From: Anaspis maculata
Lineage: Eukaryota > Arthropoda > Insecta > Coleoptera > Scraptiidae
Assembly (NCBI GenBank): GCA_949128115.1
Contig: CASBRS010000008.1
Location: 24,600 to 88,599 of the forward strand
DNA: 64,000 nucleotides
Reading direction: 5' to 3'
Positions 9,378-22,512 of the stretch are shown here, one piece after another. The translations under genes and the position numbers were made by a program. How positions within the stretch are numbered: position 1 is the first letter of the stretch; each line of letters opens with the position of its first letter. The notes under the pieces are model-generated. The model did not search any database and was not told the DNA's origin. It saw only the letters and a program-made list of their open reading frames with translations.

Positions 9378-11543
9378 CAGACGTACGTGCCTATCCATAT
9401 AAACAGACGTTCGTCCAATAGAGGAGGACAGACGTTCGGTTCGATAGAGGAAGACAGTCGTTTGGATCTATGGAGGAGATCAGACGTTCGGTCCGATAGA
9501 GGAGAACAGCCGTCCGGATCTATAGCGGAGGACAGACGTTTCAACGTCTCCGTTGAAATTGGACGTTCCGACCGTCCAATCGAGTGGGACGCTTCCAGGA
9601 TGAGACGTTAACAAGCCAGGCTCACAACACAATTCGAAATAACACGAAAACGTTCGACAGATCGCCAGCGGACGGGACAGGGATGTTATACGCATTCGAG
9701 AGTGTGGAGAAACGTGAACGGCAACGCGATATCCTGCGCCTTCCTCGCGTAAGACCTGATGCCGGCAAAATCACGACCCATGTCGAGGGAGTGCAGCACA
9801 AGGTTTGGATGCTGACCATAGCCAATCCTGCCAATCAAGCGAGTCACTTGCAGAGAACGTGTTCCCATTCAAGACTCACGATATAAATTGGAATGACACG
9901 GTGACGTTCGACAAGCGAAGGCGGCCAGGACTGATATATCATGCGTGATCGAGAGCGTGGAGCAACACCAACGGCGGATCCGATGTTTTGCATATAGAAA
10001 TTTTCATTCCTGATATCGACCAAACAGAGAGGTGCGTGCCTGTTCATGTCGACAGACGTCAGTTCAATCGAGGAGAACAGACGTTCTGTTCGAAGGAGGA
10101 AAACAGTCGTCCGGATCTATAGAGGAAGACAGACGTTTCAACGTTTCCGTTGGAATCGGACGTTCCGATTCGGACATTCCTCCGACCGTCCAATCGAATG
10201 GGACCCTTTCAGGATAACACGTTCACAAGCCAAACTCACAACACAACTCGAAATGACACGAAAACGTTCGACAGATCGACAGCGGACGGGACAGGGATGC
10301 TATGGGCATTCGAGAGTGTGGAGCAACGTGAACGGCAACGCGGTGTCTTGCGCCTTCCTCGCATGAGACCTGATGTCAGCAGAACCGAGACTAATATCGA
10401 AGAAATGCGACAAAGTTTCGGATACTCACCGACCTTGTCAATCAAGCGAGTCACTTGCAGAGGACGTGTTCCCATTCGGAACTCACGACACAACACTAAA
10501 TGACACATCAAAGACGATCAACTAATGTGAGGGTGGTTAGGACAGATACATCATCCGTATTCAAGAGTGTGAAGCAGCACCAAGGGCGGATCGATGCTCC
10601 GTATGCTTCCAACTGCATGCCTGATATCGGCGAATCCAAGGCGCACGTGCCCATTCACATGTCGACATGGAGGTCTCATGGTCTCATGGAGGAGAACAGA
10701 CGTTCGGTTCGATAGAGGAAGACAGTCGTTCGGATCTATGGAGGAGATCAGACGTCCGGTTCGATAGAGGAAAACAGTCGTTCGGATCCATAGAGAAAAA
10801 CAGAAGTTTCAACGTCTCCGTTGGGATCAGACGTTTGGTCTCGGACATCAATCCAGCCGTCCAATCGAACGGGATACTTGCGGGAAACATGTTCGCAAGC
10901 GAAACTCAAAACACAATCTGAAATGACACGGAAACATTTGGCAAGCTGACAGCGGACGGTACAGGAATACTACACATATTCAAGAGTGTAGAGCAACGTG
11001 AACGGCAACGCGATGTTTTGCGCCTTCCCCGCATAGGACCTGATGTCAGCGAAACCAAGACTCGTATCGAAGAAATGCAACAAGTTTCGGATACTCACCG
11101 ACCTTGACAATCAAGCAAGTCACATGCGGATGACGTGTATCCATTCGGAACTCACGACATAACTTGGAATGACACAAAGACGATCAACAGGTGAGGGTGG
11201 TCAGGACAAATATATCATCCGTGATCAAGAGCGTGAAGCAACATCAACGGCGGATCAATGCTCCGTATACTCCCAACTACATGCCTGATATCGGCCACAC
11301 AAAGACCGGTGTCAAAGAGGTGGAACAAAATTCGGACTCTACCTGGCCTGACGGCCTCACGCCGGGATGCGGCGGGATCATATCCCCAATCATCGCTCGA
11401 GCGACACTTTTAACGATTTCCGAACCAAACAAACGCCACGACGAAGTGAGCGCACCCCGGCGTGGACAAGCCTTGTCCTGCCCGACCGACGCCGGGATAC
11501 GGCGGGATCCCAACTCCAAGTTTACCTTGCAAGCCACTGTAAA
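9378..11543. repeat. Three diverged ~640-bp repeats ending at the array junction
   Basis: Landmark ACGTGAACGGCAACGCG recurs near 9712, 10326 and 10997, and ACAGACGTTCGGTTCGATAG-like and GGCGGATC words recur in step. The third repeat is the one shared with X modules (X 2041-2597). Many short plus- and minus-strand frames occur but none is conserved among the three repeats, so I read it as non-coding. Confidence 0.75.
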
Positions 11544-12000
11544 CCTGACCTGACCTGACCTGACCTGACCTGACCTGACCTGACCTGACCTGACCTGACC
11601 TGACCTGACCTGACCTGACCTGACCTGACCTGACCTGACCTGACCTGACCTGACCTGACCTGACCTGACCTGACCTGACCTGACCTGACCTGACCTGACC
11701 TGACCTGACCTGACCTGACCTGACCTGACCTGACCTGACCTGACCTGACCTGACCTGACCTGACCTGACCTGACCTGACCTGACCTGACCTGACCTGACC
11801 TGACCTGACCTGACCTGACCTGACCTGACCTGACCTGACCTGACCTGACCTGACCTGACCTGACCTGACCTGACCTGACCTGACCTGACCTGACCTGACC
11901 TGACCTGACCTGACCTGACCTGACCTGACCTGACCTGACCTGACCTGACCTGACCTGACCTGACCTGACCTGACCTGACCTGACCTGACCTGACCTGACC
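11544..12000 (-). repeat. Telomeric (TCAGG)n array 2
   Basis: 457 bp of perfect pentamers between Y1 and Y2; same length as the array at 41236-41692. Confidence 0.95.
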
Positions 12001-12596
12001 GAAACAGCTAACCTGACTTGACCGGGACACCTAACCTGACCTGACCGGGACACCTGACACAACCTGGTCGGGACACCTGACCTGACTAAGACGCCCGACC
12101 TGACCTGACCGGGACACCAAATCTGACCCGACCGGGACACCTGACCTGACCGGGACACCTCATCCGACCTGACCGCGACACCTGACCTGACCTGATTGGG
12201 ACACCTGACCTGACCAGGACAGCTGACCTGACCCGACCGGGACACCTAACCTGACTGGGACATCATGTCTGATCCAGACACCTGACCTGACCGGAACAGC
12301 TTATCTGACTGATGCATCATACTTGACCAAGTCACCTGACCTAAGCGGAACATCATTCCTGATAGGGACTCCTGACCTGACCAGGACATCATACTTGAAC
12401 AAAACTCCTGACCTGATCGGAACAGCATACTTGGCCGGGAAATCCGAGCTGACCGGGACATCATTCCCGAACGCGACAGCTGACCCGACTGATGCATCAT
12501 ACTCGACCGTGACTCTCAACCTGACTATGACACATCGTATTTGTCCGGCACAGACATTCCGACCGAAACACCATACTTGACCGGGACATCCGACCC
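12001..12596 (-). repeat. Variant telomeric repeat tract, Y type
   Basis: Equivalent, unit for unit, to 2920-3515. Confidence 0.8.
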
Positions 12597-13348
12597 AACG
12601 TGTACTTGATTTTTTGTTGTACAGCTCGAACCCAGACATCTGACATGTGTATGTCACCTAGACATCTATTTTGTACTGGACTTCCGATCGAGGCAGTATG
12701 ACGGACTCTAATGATATCCGATCTTGTTCGAGCTTCCAACCTCCCACACCGCAGGGGAGACAGAATATGTTACAAGGATGAACCTTGATACAAAACGTCT
12801 TGGAAATCAGACGTCAGACTCCTCCGGACGCGCAAAAAAAATAACGCGCAACATCCGACACGTCCGGATGTCGCGGGTCTCTCGTCGATCCATACCGCGA
12901 GTTCCGAAGGGCGGCCACGGTTATCGGACGTCAAGACTTGTTCAAGCGCATGGAAAAACGCGCAACATCCGACACGTCCGGATGTCGCGCGTTTCTCACC
13001 ATCATACCATTTTGCAAAGGTCGGATATTGTAATCAGACGCCAGACAGCATTGTGAGGCAAAAAGAAACGCTCGACATCCCGATCCATTGGATGACGAGC
13101 GTCTCAACACTTTTGTCGTTCATAAAAGAAATAACTACAACGTTAGAACAAGTGAATAATTTTTTTTCATTTATCGACAACATTATGAACTCTCACAAAT
13201 TATCGAACAAACTAGACTATCTCAAACGTTACAAAACTGTTGAAGAAAACAAATAAATCAACTCAACCTATGACTAGACTTTAGAATACTGGTGATACTA
13301 TACGCATAACTGAACTTACAAAAATCCAAACAAACAAACGCTTGTAGC

Positions 13349-16300
13349 TCACACACCGAAGAATAACTTCAAAGCCAGATTATCCTCCGGAGTATCTGTA
13401 TATCTTGCTATGGCGTTCGACTGCACCATCCTGATGAACTTCTTGCGAAGTGCTTGTGCTGTTAGTTGCTCTGCTTCGGAGAATAAGGGATTCGCCAAAA
13501 GTGGACGCCAAGCGACATCTCCTGTCAACTTGTTTCTTTTGTTCTGTAGATTATCAAGTGCGAAGCGGCACATGACTCTGCAATGTTCATCCGTATAATC
13601 AAACACCACACGTTGCGCCGAGTCGATTTCAGGAGTCATCTTCGCGACGGTTTTTGTTGTGTGTTTCACGTGTGTGTACGTGTTTGTTGCATCGTCCACC
13701 TTGTAAGCCGAACACGGTGCCATACGCGGTCTCTTCGGCGTTTCCTCGACAGACTCATCCGGTTTCCTTTTATGGAGCGCGACCGAACCAGGAACTTGAA
13801 TCTGTAACAATGAATTGATCGTTGAGAAAACACTTGATCGGTCTGGACGCGACATATTTCTCACTTTTCTTCCAACATCAGCTGGCAAGCTTTTCTGTCT
13901 GACGTTCTTCATGGGAGTAACTATGCCTTTGAAGGGTGAAACATGTTCGGCAGCATCCGATGTCTCCACAGCTCTTTCGTCTTCATCGTCTTCGTCGATA
14001 ACAATGGTGGTGTTTGGCTCGTTATCGGCAGCCACTTCAGCTGTAGCGGACTCCGTCAATGTCGACCGATCGACATCAGGCTCTACTCTCTGAAAATGAC
14101 GGAAATTCATTACCCTTCTGATGTTCATCAAAGATCAAGATCTTGCTCACCTTCTCGACCAACAACTTCCACGCCGACGAGGGTTTCCTTTCCACTGCTG
14201 CTTTTGTTATATCGTCCACTCTGGACAATATCGACTGCAAGTCGGTCAAAGTGAAAAGTTTCTCTTCAGGCAACACCACCGGTTCTGTTGGTTCACAATC
14301 GTCCGTCTGCACTCCGACCGGGACTGCTACACTGCCTGTGCACGACACCTTCATCCATCTGTGATCGTGCTCTTTTCCTTTCCTCACACCGGTGCCAAAT
14401 ACCAGAGAGGCGGGGAACACGTTGACGTGTGACTTGACAAAATACTCCAGCGCCGCCTTGAACCTGTAGTCCTTTCTATCGTGGGCGTTTGTCTTCGAGC
14501 TCAAGACTAGCTCTCCAAACACTGTTTTCGGCTTGAGAATCGCCCGCACCACTTCTTTGGTGGTTGTGCACCCGCCCTCGTGATATCTTGCGGCGCCGTC
14601 TTCGGCTGTACGTCTGATCACTTCCCTGATGCTCTTCGAGTCCAAAAGCTTGTGACAATTGGTTGATGGATCTACTTTACATTTGACGCCATAATTCTCA
14701 CGGGCAAAGACTCCCAGCGTGTACATCAGTCTGTAAACCCGGTTGATCTGCTCATTCAAGATGGTTTCATCGATTCCATCGAGATCGTTTCTGAACGATT
14801 CTTCTTCTTTTGCGCTCCGGAAGAACTCCTCTGCACTGCACGGACGCGTACTGGTCAATATATATTGTACGTACTTCTTGAAATAGGGACATCTCTTGAC
14901 AAAATCTCTTTGGCCTATATTTGCAAGCAAATAATGAGAGAAGCTGACATCTTCCTGTGGATCCGACGCGGGCCGCATACAGACAAGACCGTTGTAGTCC
15001 ACCGACGTCTTTTCAGTCTGCCCTTGCAACATGGCCTTGAACGTTTTGTAGCATAGGCCTTCGGTGTTGCCAAAAACGAAATATTTCACACGAGTTTCTG
15101 CAAAGTGCGTCAGCAGCAACAGTGACGGATCAACGGGCATTTTAATTCCGTCGTTCAGTACGATTCCTTTGAGCGTTCGCAGATCTGACATAGCCAAACT
15201 TTCCACGTGATCCGGCCACCACTGGCCACTCGAAATTGTTATGGTCCCCTCGTTCATCAACATATTCATCAGAGGTATCAGGAAGTCGTCGTTCATTGCT
15301 GTTAAACAAGGGTGACGGATACCCAAATGGTCCTCTATTTCATCTGGGAAAAGTTCCTCGTAGGCTGTCACTGTGTTCACAAATTCGAATCGCAGTCTAT
15401 TGCCCGACTTGACGTACTGGATGTACGATTCATATCCGGACAGCATATTTGCCAGCGTTGGTTGCAGATTCTTCAAACATTCGTATGATTTTGACGCATT
15501 GCATCGTCCCAGAGCCAAAAGGGCGGCGCAAGATATCCTTCTTTTGAAGTTACGGATGATGTGCACTGCTGGGTCGTAACCTTGTACGTACGTCACTGCG
15601 CCGGGATAATAAAGGCCAACTCCTTTGTCGAATCCGCATTCGGCCGCAAATCCGCCATGTTCGTAAACGTTGAAGATACGGTACCTTTTCAATCGTGCGC
15701 CGCCCGTCATCAAAATTTCTTTGATTTTCTCAAAGTTGAAGAGAATGGCCTGGTCTTTTTCACTCGGAACGAATACCAATCCGTAGTGGATCTGAATCAG
15801 TGATATACTGGGCGAATGTTCCTCTTTGATTGCGGACTTGATCATGATCTCAGCTGCTGTTGGTTCTGCCACCAGGCCATGCACGCACTTGTAGAACAGT
15901 ATTTGATGACGATGTTGCAAAACGCCTTTGTCGAACATATCCGTCAACATGCGGTCCACACTTTCTGCAAACTGCTCAAAATCTTCGTCATAAATCCTGA
16001 CACCCGTGGTGTCTGTCTTTGTTGTCATCAGCAAGTTCTGGGCACTACCAGCGCCATGCAGGAACGTTTTCGTATTCCTATTGGCATTCAACTCTCTCAA
16101 TGCCGGAAACACGACGTGCTCAATAAAAAACGCCTTCCCACTGAAAATGTAACTTTTAGTCGACCACAAAAGCACGCTCATGATCCATTTACCATTTGCT
16201 CCATGAGGTGTCATTCGTACGATTGATTCGAGAATGATTATCGTCATCGTCATCGTCATCTTCGCTTTCGTCCATATCGGTTCCATCACGGCCTGTCGCC

Positions 16301-16670
16301 ACAAACGGCGGAAACAGCATGAGCACGTAAATTTTCTCATCGCCGACGCCACAGAGTGCAAACTCTCTCGCTTCCTTCCTATTCGTCCGCGGTAACTCCA
16401 AATCCGTTCGCCACAATTCACTCAGCAGCTTCACGTTTTTCACAGGTAGAACCGTTTGTTTGTTTATGTAAACAGTGGTAGAAGCGCCAATCGAAAAAGC
16501 ACTCAATGATCTGCAAATATTCAGTGGTGTAGTCAACGTAACATATAATGCATTGTCGGATGCGCTCACTTGCCAACAATGGTGAAACTGTCAATGTCCC
16601 TGGTCACCGTGGAAAAGTCGTTCATCTCGGCTTTCCTGAACACAGCTCGCTCCTGCTCCTCTTCACCCAT
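13349..16670 (-). CDS. Y-module gene, copy 2
   Basis: Exons 16570-16670, 16193-16510, 14151-16140 and 13349-14089. The deduced protein is identical to that of the copy at 4268-7589, and all three introns keep their splice sites. Identity across paralogues means recent amplification or gene conversion; it cannot by itself show purifying selection. Confidence 0.78.
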
Positions 16671-17361
16671 TTTATTCATCAAACTCGAGCTCTGCAACAA
16701 ACAGAATCCAACATTGAAATCCACATCTCGTCATCATATGCCAGGAATTATGCGACGTACTCCACACATCCCATCATAATGTACGTCAAACATGCAACAT
16801 GATCTTATTTCGTCTCTCAAAATCTCGACCCCCTTCCCAGCATCTGTCGAAGTTCGGTTAGTGCCAGCCTCCACTAGACGTATTTTGATGCTCACGAATA
16901 GATGGATGCAGCCACTGAACAGTTGGTACCACGAGAAGGTATTCGACATACGACTCCGCCATTGCATCAGAAAGGAAAGGGTGTCAAGCAACGTCCGAAT
17001 TGACACTCAATCCCCAATGATGAATTGCGGCGCCGCTCCGGGGTGATGCTATTCCCCTTCACCGACCGTCATCAAAACACCAAGATCATGCATCAATCTA
17101 ATAACCGTCACCACTCACTCCCCTCCACCGACGGTCTCCTCTCCTCCAAACCAATTCAATATATCTAGCATCAGTCGAAGTTCGGTTAGTGCCAGCCTCC
17201 ATTCTTCTAGATGGGTGCAGCCACTGAACAGTTGGTACCACGAGTAGGTATTCGACATACGACTCCGCCATTGCATTAGAAAGGAGAGATCCCAAAAAAT
17301 GCAATGCGGCGCCGCTCCGGGGTGATGCTATTTCCCTTCACCAACCGCCGCCTCCAACCGC

Positions 17362-17571
17362 CACAAACACGCCACAAACACGCCACAAACACGCCACAAA
17401 CACGCCACAAACACGCCACAAACACGCCACAAACACGCCACAAACGCGCCACCAACGCGCCACACCAAACGCTCCACACCAAACGCTCCACACCAAACGC
17501 TCCTTCAACGCACCACCAACCGCACCACCAACGCACCACCAACGCACCACAAGATCATACACCACAAGATC
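17362..17571. repeat. 11-bp minisatellite, Y2
   Basis: Seven CACAAACACGC units, as in Y1. Confidence 0.9.
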
Positions 17572-18332
17572 ATGGATCAAGTGAATAATGTCGTCGTAAC
17601 AGTCTGAGCAGCTTGGTAACTGACTTGCTGTTTTTCGACGCGTAAGTTCGTATCAAAACGAAAATTGACCGCATTGGATTGCCTGGGCAGTCACGCGGAC
17701 TTGTATGTTGCAATTCGATGCTAGTGAGCCATCCCAATGAATGAACCCAAGCAACGAAATAACAATCACACATGGTTGATTGCCTTAGAACCGCAAAGCA
17801 TGCTGAATTCGCGATCTCGCTGTTTCAGTTCCGACGTTTGAAAATCACGAGCAGCGCTGAAACGATATGCAGGTAGCGTCAGAACTCCCCCATAAACAAC
17901 ACTTTCGTGCTGCAGAAACGATCGGATCGAAGGCGATGGCTCTATGCGGCAGAAAAACCGGACAGGGACTCATCATATCGACCAAAGTTTCCGTGGAGGA
18001 TCGACGCACACGCTGCTTCGCTCGCGGTACACCCGATAAAATTCGCACGTCAAAAAAGCGGAGAGGTATCGCCGGATATGGGCACATGCACCGTGTTCCT
18101 CCAACAAACGTAAGTTCAAGATATTGGAACACATTCGGCACACACACTCCAAACTGACCGACACACCACTCCATATAGATGCATGAAACATGCTCGGCGG
18201 AGCGCAGCAGGTACTTCGTCGATGCGCGAGATCCCGGCCAGCTCGTGCGGGCGACCGGTCCAGATAGACGGGGGCGACCTTCGACGGACGCATCGGTTAC
18301 CGGAACATACACTGCTGGACTGTTCATGTTAA

Positions 18333-18458
18333 CAGACGTCCGAATGAGGTGATCGGACGTCCGATTGAGGTAATCAGACGTCCGAATGAGGTGATCGGAC
18401 GTCCGATTGAGGTAATCAGACGTCCGAATGAGGTGATCGGACGTCCGATTGAGGTAAT
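18333..18458. repeat. 42-bp repeat, Y2
   Basis: Three units, as in Y1. Confidence 0.9.
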
Positions 18459-20624
18459 CAGACGTACGTGCCTATCCATATAAACAGACGTTCGTCCAAT
18501 AGAGGAGGACAGACGTTCGGTTCGATAGAGGAAGACAGTCGTTTGGATCTATGGAGGAGATCAGACGTTCGGTCCGATAGAGGAGAACAGCCGTCCGGAT
18601 CTATAGCGGAGGACAGACGTTTCAACGTCTCCGTTGAAATTGGACGTTCCGACCGTCCAATCGAGTGGGACGCTTCCAGGATGAGACGTTAACAAGCCAG
18701 GCTCACAACACAATTCGAAATAACACGAAAACGTTCGACAGATCGCCAGCGGACGGGACAGGGATGTTATACGCATTCGAGAGTGTGGAGAAACGTGAAC
18801 GGCAACGCGATATCCTGCGCCTTCCTCGCGTAAGACCTGATGCCGGCAAAATCACGACCCATGTCGAGGGAGTGCAGCACAAGGTTTGGATGCTGACCAT
18901 AGCCAATCCTGCCAATCAAGCGAGTCACTTGCAGAGAACGTGTTCCCATTCAAGACTCACGATATAAATTGGAATGACACGGTGACGTTCGACAAGCGAA
19001 GGCGGCCAGGACTGATATATCATGCGTGATCGAGAGCGTGGAGCAACACCAACGGCGGATCCGATGTTTTGCATATAGAAATTTTCATTCCTGATATCGA
19101 CCAAACAGAGAGGTGCGTGCCTGTTCATGTCGACAGACGTCAGTTCAATCGAGGAGAACAGACGTTCTGTTCGAAGGAGGAAAACAGTCGTCCGGATCTA
19201 TAGAGGAAGACAGACGTTTCAACGTTTCCGTTGGAATCGGACGTTCCGATTCGGACATTCCTCCGACCGTCCAATCGAATGGGACCCTTTCAGGATAACA
19301 CGTTCACAAGCCAAACTCACAACACAACTCGAAATGACACGAAAACGTTCGACAGATCGACAGCGGACGGGACAGGGATGCTATGGGCATTCGAGAGTGT
19401 GGAGCAACGTGAACGGCAACGCGGTGTCTTGCGCCTTCCTCGCATGAGACCTGATGTCAGCAGAACCGAGACTAATATCGAAGAAATGCGACAAAGTTTC
19501 GGATACTCACCGACCTTGTCAATCAAGCGAGTCACTTGCAGAGGACGTGTTCCCATTCGGAACTCACGACACAACACTAAATGACACATCAAAGACGATC
19601 AACTAATGTGAGGGTGGTTAGGACAGATACATCATCCGTATTCAAGAGTGTGAAGCAGCACCAAGGGCGGATCGATGCTCCGTATGCTTCCAACTGCATG
19701 CCTGATATCGGCGAATCCAAGGCGCACGTGCCCATTCACATGTCGACATGGAGGTCTCATGGTCTCATGGAGGAGAACAGACGTTCGGTTCGATAGAGGA
19801 AGACAGTCGTTCGGATCTATGGAGGAGATCAGACGTCCGGTTCGATAGAGGAAAACAGTCGTTCGGATCCATAGAGAAAAACAGAAGTTTCAACGTCTCC
19901 GTTGGGATCAGACGTTTGGTCTCGGACATCAATCCAGCCGTCCAATCGAACGGGATACTTGCGGGAAACATGTTCGCAAGCTAAACTCAAAACACAATCT
20001 GAAATGACACGGAAACATTTGGCAAGCTGACAGCGGACGGTACAGGAATACTACACATATTCAAGAGTGTAGAGCAACGTGAACGGCAACGCGATGTTTT
20101 GCGCCTTCCCCGCATAGGACCTGATGTCAGCGAAACCAAGACTCGTATCGAAGAAATGCAACAAGTTTCGGATACTCACCGACCTTGACAATCAAGCAAG
20201 TCACATGCGGATGACGTGTATCCATTCGGAACTCACGACATAACTTGGAATGACACAAAGACGATCAACAGGTGAGGGTGGTCAGGACAAATATATCATC
20301 CGTGATCAAGAGCGTGAAGCAACATCAACGGCGGATCAATGCTCCGTATACTCCCAACTACATGCCTGATATCGGCCACACAAAGACCGGTGTCAAAGAG
20401 GTGGAACAAAATTCGGACTCTACCTGGCCTGACGGCCTCACGCCGGGATGCGGCGGGATCATATCCCCAATCATCGCTCGAGCGACACTTTTAACGATTT
20501 CCGAACCAAACAAACGCCACGACGAAGTGAGCGCACCCCGGCGTGGACAAGCCTTGTCCTGCCCGACCGACGCCGGGATACGGCGGGATCCCAACTCCAA
20601 GTTTACCTTGCAAGCCACTGTAAA

Positions 20625-21127
20625 CCTGACCTGACCTGACCTGACCTGACCTGACCTGACCTGACCTGACCTGACCTGACCTGACCTGACCTGACCTGAC
20701 CTGACCTGACCTGACCTGACCTGACCTGACCTGACCTGACCTGACCTGACCTGACCTGACCTGACCTGACCTGACCTGACCTGACCTGACCTGACCTGAC
20801 CTGACCTGACCTGACCTGACCTGACCTGACCTGACCTGACCTGACCTGACCTGACCTGACCTGACCTGACCTGACCTGACCTGACCTGACCTGACCTGAC
20901 CTGACCTGACCTGACCTGACCTGACCTGACCTGACCTGACCTGACCTGACCTGACCTGACCTGACCTGACCTGACCTGACCTGACCTGACCTGACCTGAC
21001 CTGACCTGACCTGACCTGACCTGACCTGACCTGACCTGACCTGACCTGACCTGACCTGACCTGACCTGACCTGACCTGACCTGACCTGACCTGACCTGAC
21101 CTGACCTGACCTGACCTGACCTGACCT
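20625..21127 (-). repeat. Telomeric (TCAGG)n array 3
   Basis: 503 bp of perfect pentamers, the longest inner array of the block, matched exactly by 50317-50819. Its right edge differs from arrays 1 and 2: the GAAACAGCT word is missing and the sequence runs CCTAACCTGACTTG. Confidence 0.95.
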
Positions 21128-21760
21128 AACCTGACTTGACCGGGACACCTAACCTGACCTGACCGGGACACCTGACACAACCTGGTCGGGACACCTGACC
21201 TGACTAAGACGCCTGACCTGACCTGACCGGGACACCTCACCTGACGCGGCCGGGACACCCGACCTGACCTGACCGGGACACCAAATCTGACCCGACCGGG
21301 ACACCTGACCTGACCGGGACACCTCATCCGACCTGACCGCGACACCTGACCTGACCTGATTGGGACACCTGACCTGACCAGGACAGCTGACCTGACCCGA
21401 CCGGGACACCTAACCTGACTGGGACATCATGTCTGATCCAGACACCTGACCTGACCGGAACAGCTTATCTGACTGATGCATCATACTTGACCAAGTCACC
21501 TGACCTAAGCGGAACATCATTCCTGATAGGGACTCCTGACCTGACCAGGACATCATACTTGAACAAAACTCCTGACCTGATCGGAACAGCATACTTGGCC
21601 GGGAAATCCGAGCTGACCGGGACATCATTCCCGAACGCGACAGCTGACCCGACTGATGCATCATACTCGACCGTGACTCTCAACCTGACTATGACACATC
21701 GTATTTGTCCGGCACAGACATTCCGACCGAAACACCATACTTGACCGGGACATCCGACCC
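21128..21760 (-). repeat. Variant telomeric repeat tract, Y type, longer form
   Basis: As 2920-3515 but with about 46 extra bp near 21209-21262 (CACCTGACGCGGCCGGGACA and flanks), present only here and at the equivalent place in copy 6. Confidence 0.8.
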
Positions 21761-22512
21761 AACGTGTACTTGATTTTTTGTTGTACAGCTCGAACCCAGA
21801 CATCTGACATGTGTATGTCACCTAGACATCTATTTTGTACTGGACTTCCGATCGAGGCAGTATGACGGACTCTAATGATATCCGATCTTGTTCGAGCTTC
21901 CAACCTCCCACACCGCAGGGGAGACAGAATATGTTACAAGGATGAACCTTGATACAAAACGTCTTGGAAATCAGACGTCAGACTCCTCCGGACGCGCAAA
22001 AAAAATAACGCGCAACATCCGACACGTCCGGATGTCGCGGGTCTCTCGTCGATCCATACCGCGAGTTCCGAAGGGCGGCCACGGTTATCGGACGTCAAGA
22101 CTTGTTCAAGCGCATGGAAAAACGCGCAACATCCGACACGTCCGGATGTCGCGCGTTTCTCACCATCATACCATTTTGCAAAGGTCGGATATTGTAATCA
22201 GACGCCAGACAGCATTGTGAGGCAAAAAGAAACGCTCGACATCCCGATCCATTGGATGACGAGCGTCTCAACACTTTTGTCGTTCATAAAAGAAATAACT
22301 ACAACGTTAGAACAAGTGAATAATTTTTTTTCATTTATCGACAACATTATGAACTCTCACAAATTATCGAACAAACTAGACTATCTCAAACGTTACAAAA
22401 CTGTTGAAGAAAACAAATAAATCAACTCAACCTATGACTAGACTTTAGAATACTGGTGATACTATACGCATAACTGAACTTACAAAAATCCAAACAAACA
22501 AACGCTTGTAGC

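Larger units (their letters stand above)
3516..11543. repeat. Y module, copy 1
   Basis: About 8 kb between the variant tract and the next array. Order: shared X/Y sequence (3594-4005, including two copies of a hairpin-forming segment at 3763-3800 and 3875-3918), small open frame, minus-strand gene (4268-7589), duplicated upstream segment (7760-8275), 11-bp minisatellite (8281-8490), a weak plus-strand open region (8835-9251), 42-bp repeats (9252-9377), and three diverged ~640-bp repeats (9378-11543). The last of those is the part shared with X. Relative to X, positions 4006 to about 10984 are an insertion of roughly 7 kb. Confidence 0.85.
12597..20624. repeat. Y module, copy 2
   Basis: Same content as copy 1, shifted by 9081 bp. 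Private substitutions at 18155 and near 19982 distinguish it from copies 1 and 3 and are shared only with copy 5. The ~640-bp repeats occupy 18459-20624. Confidence 0.85.
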
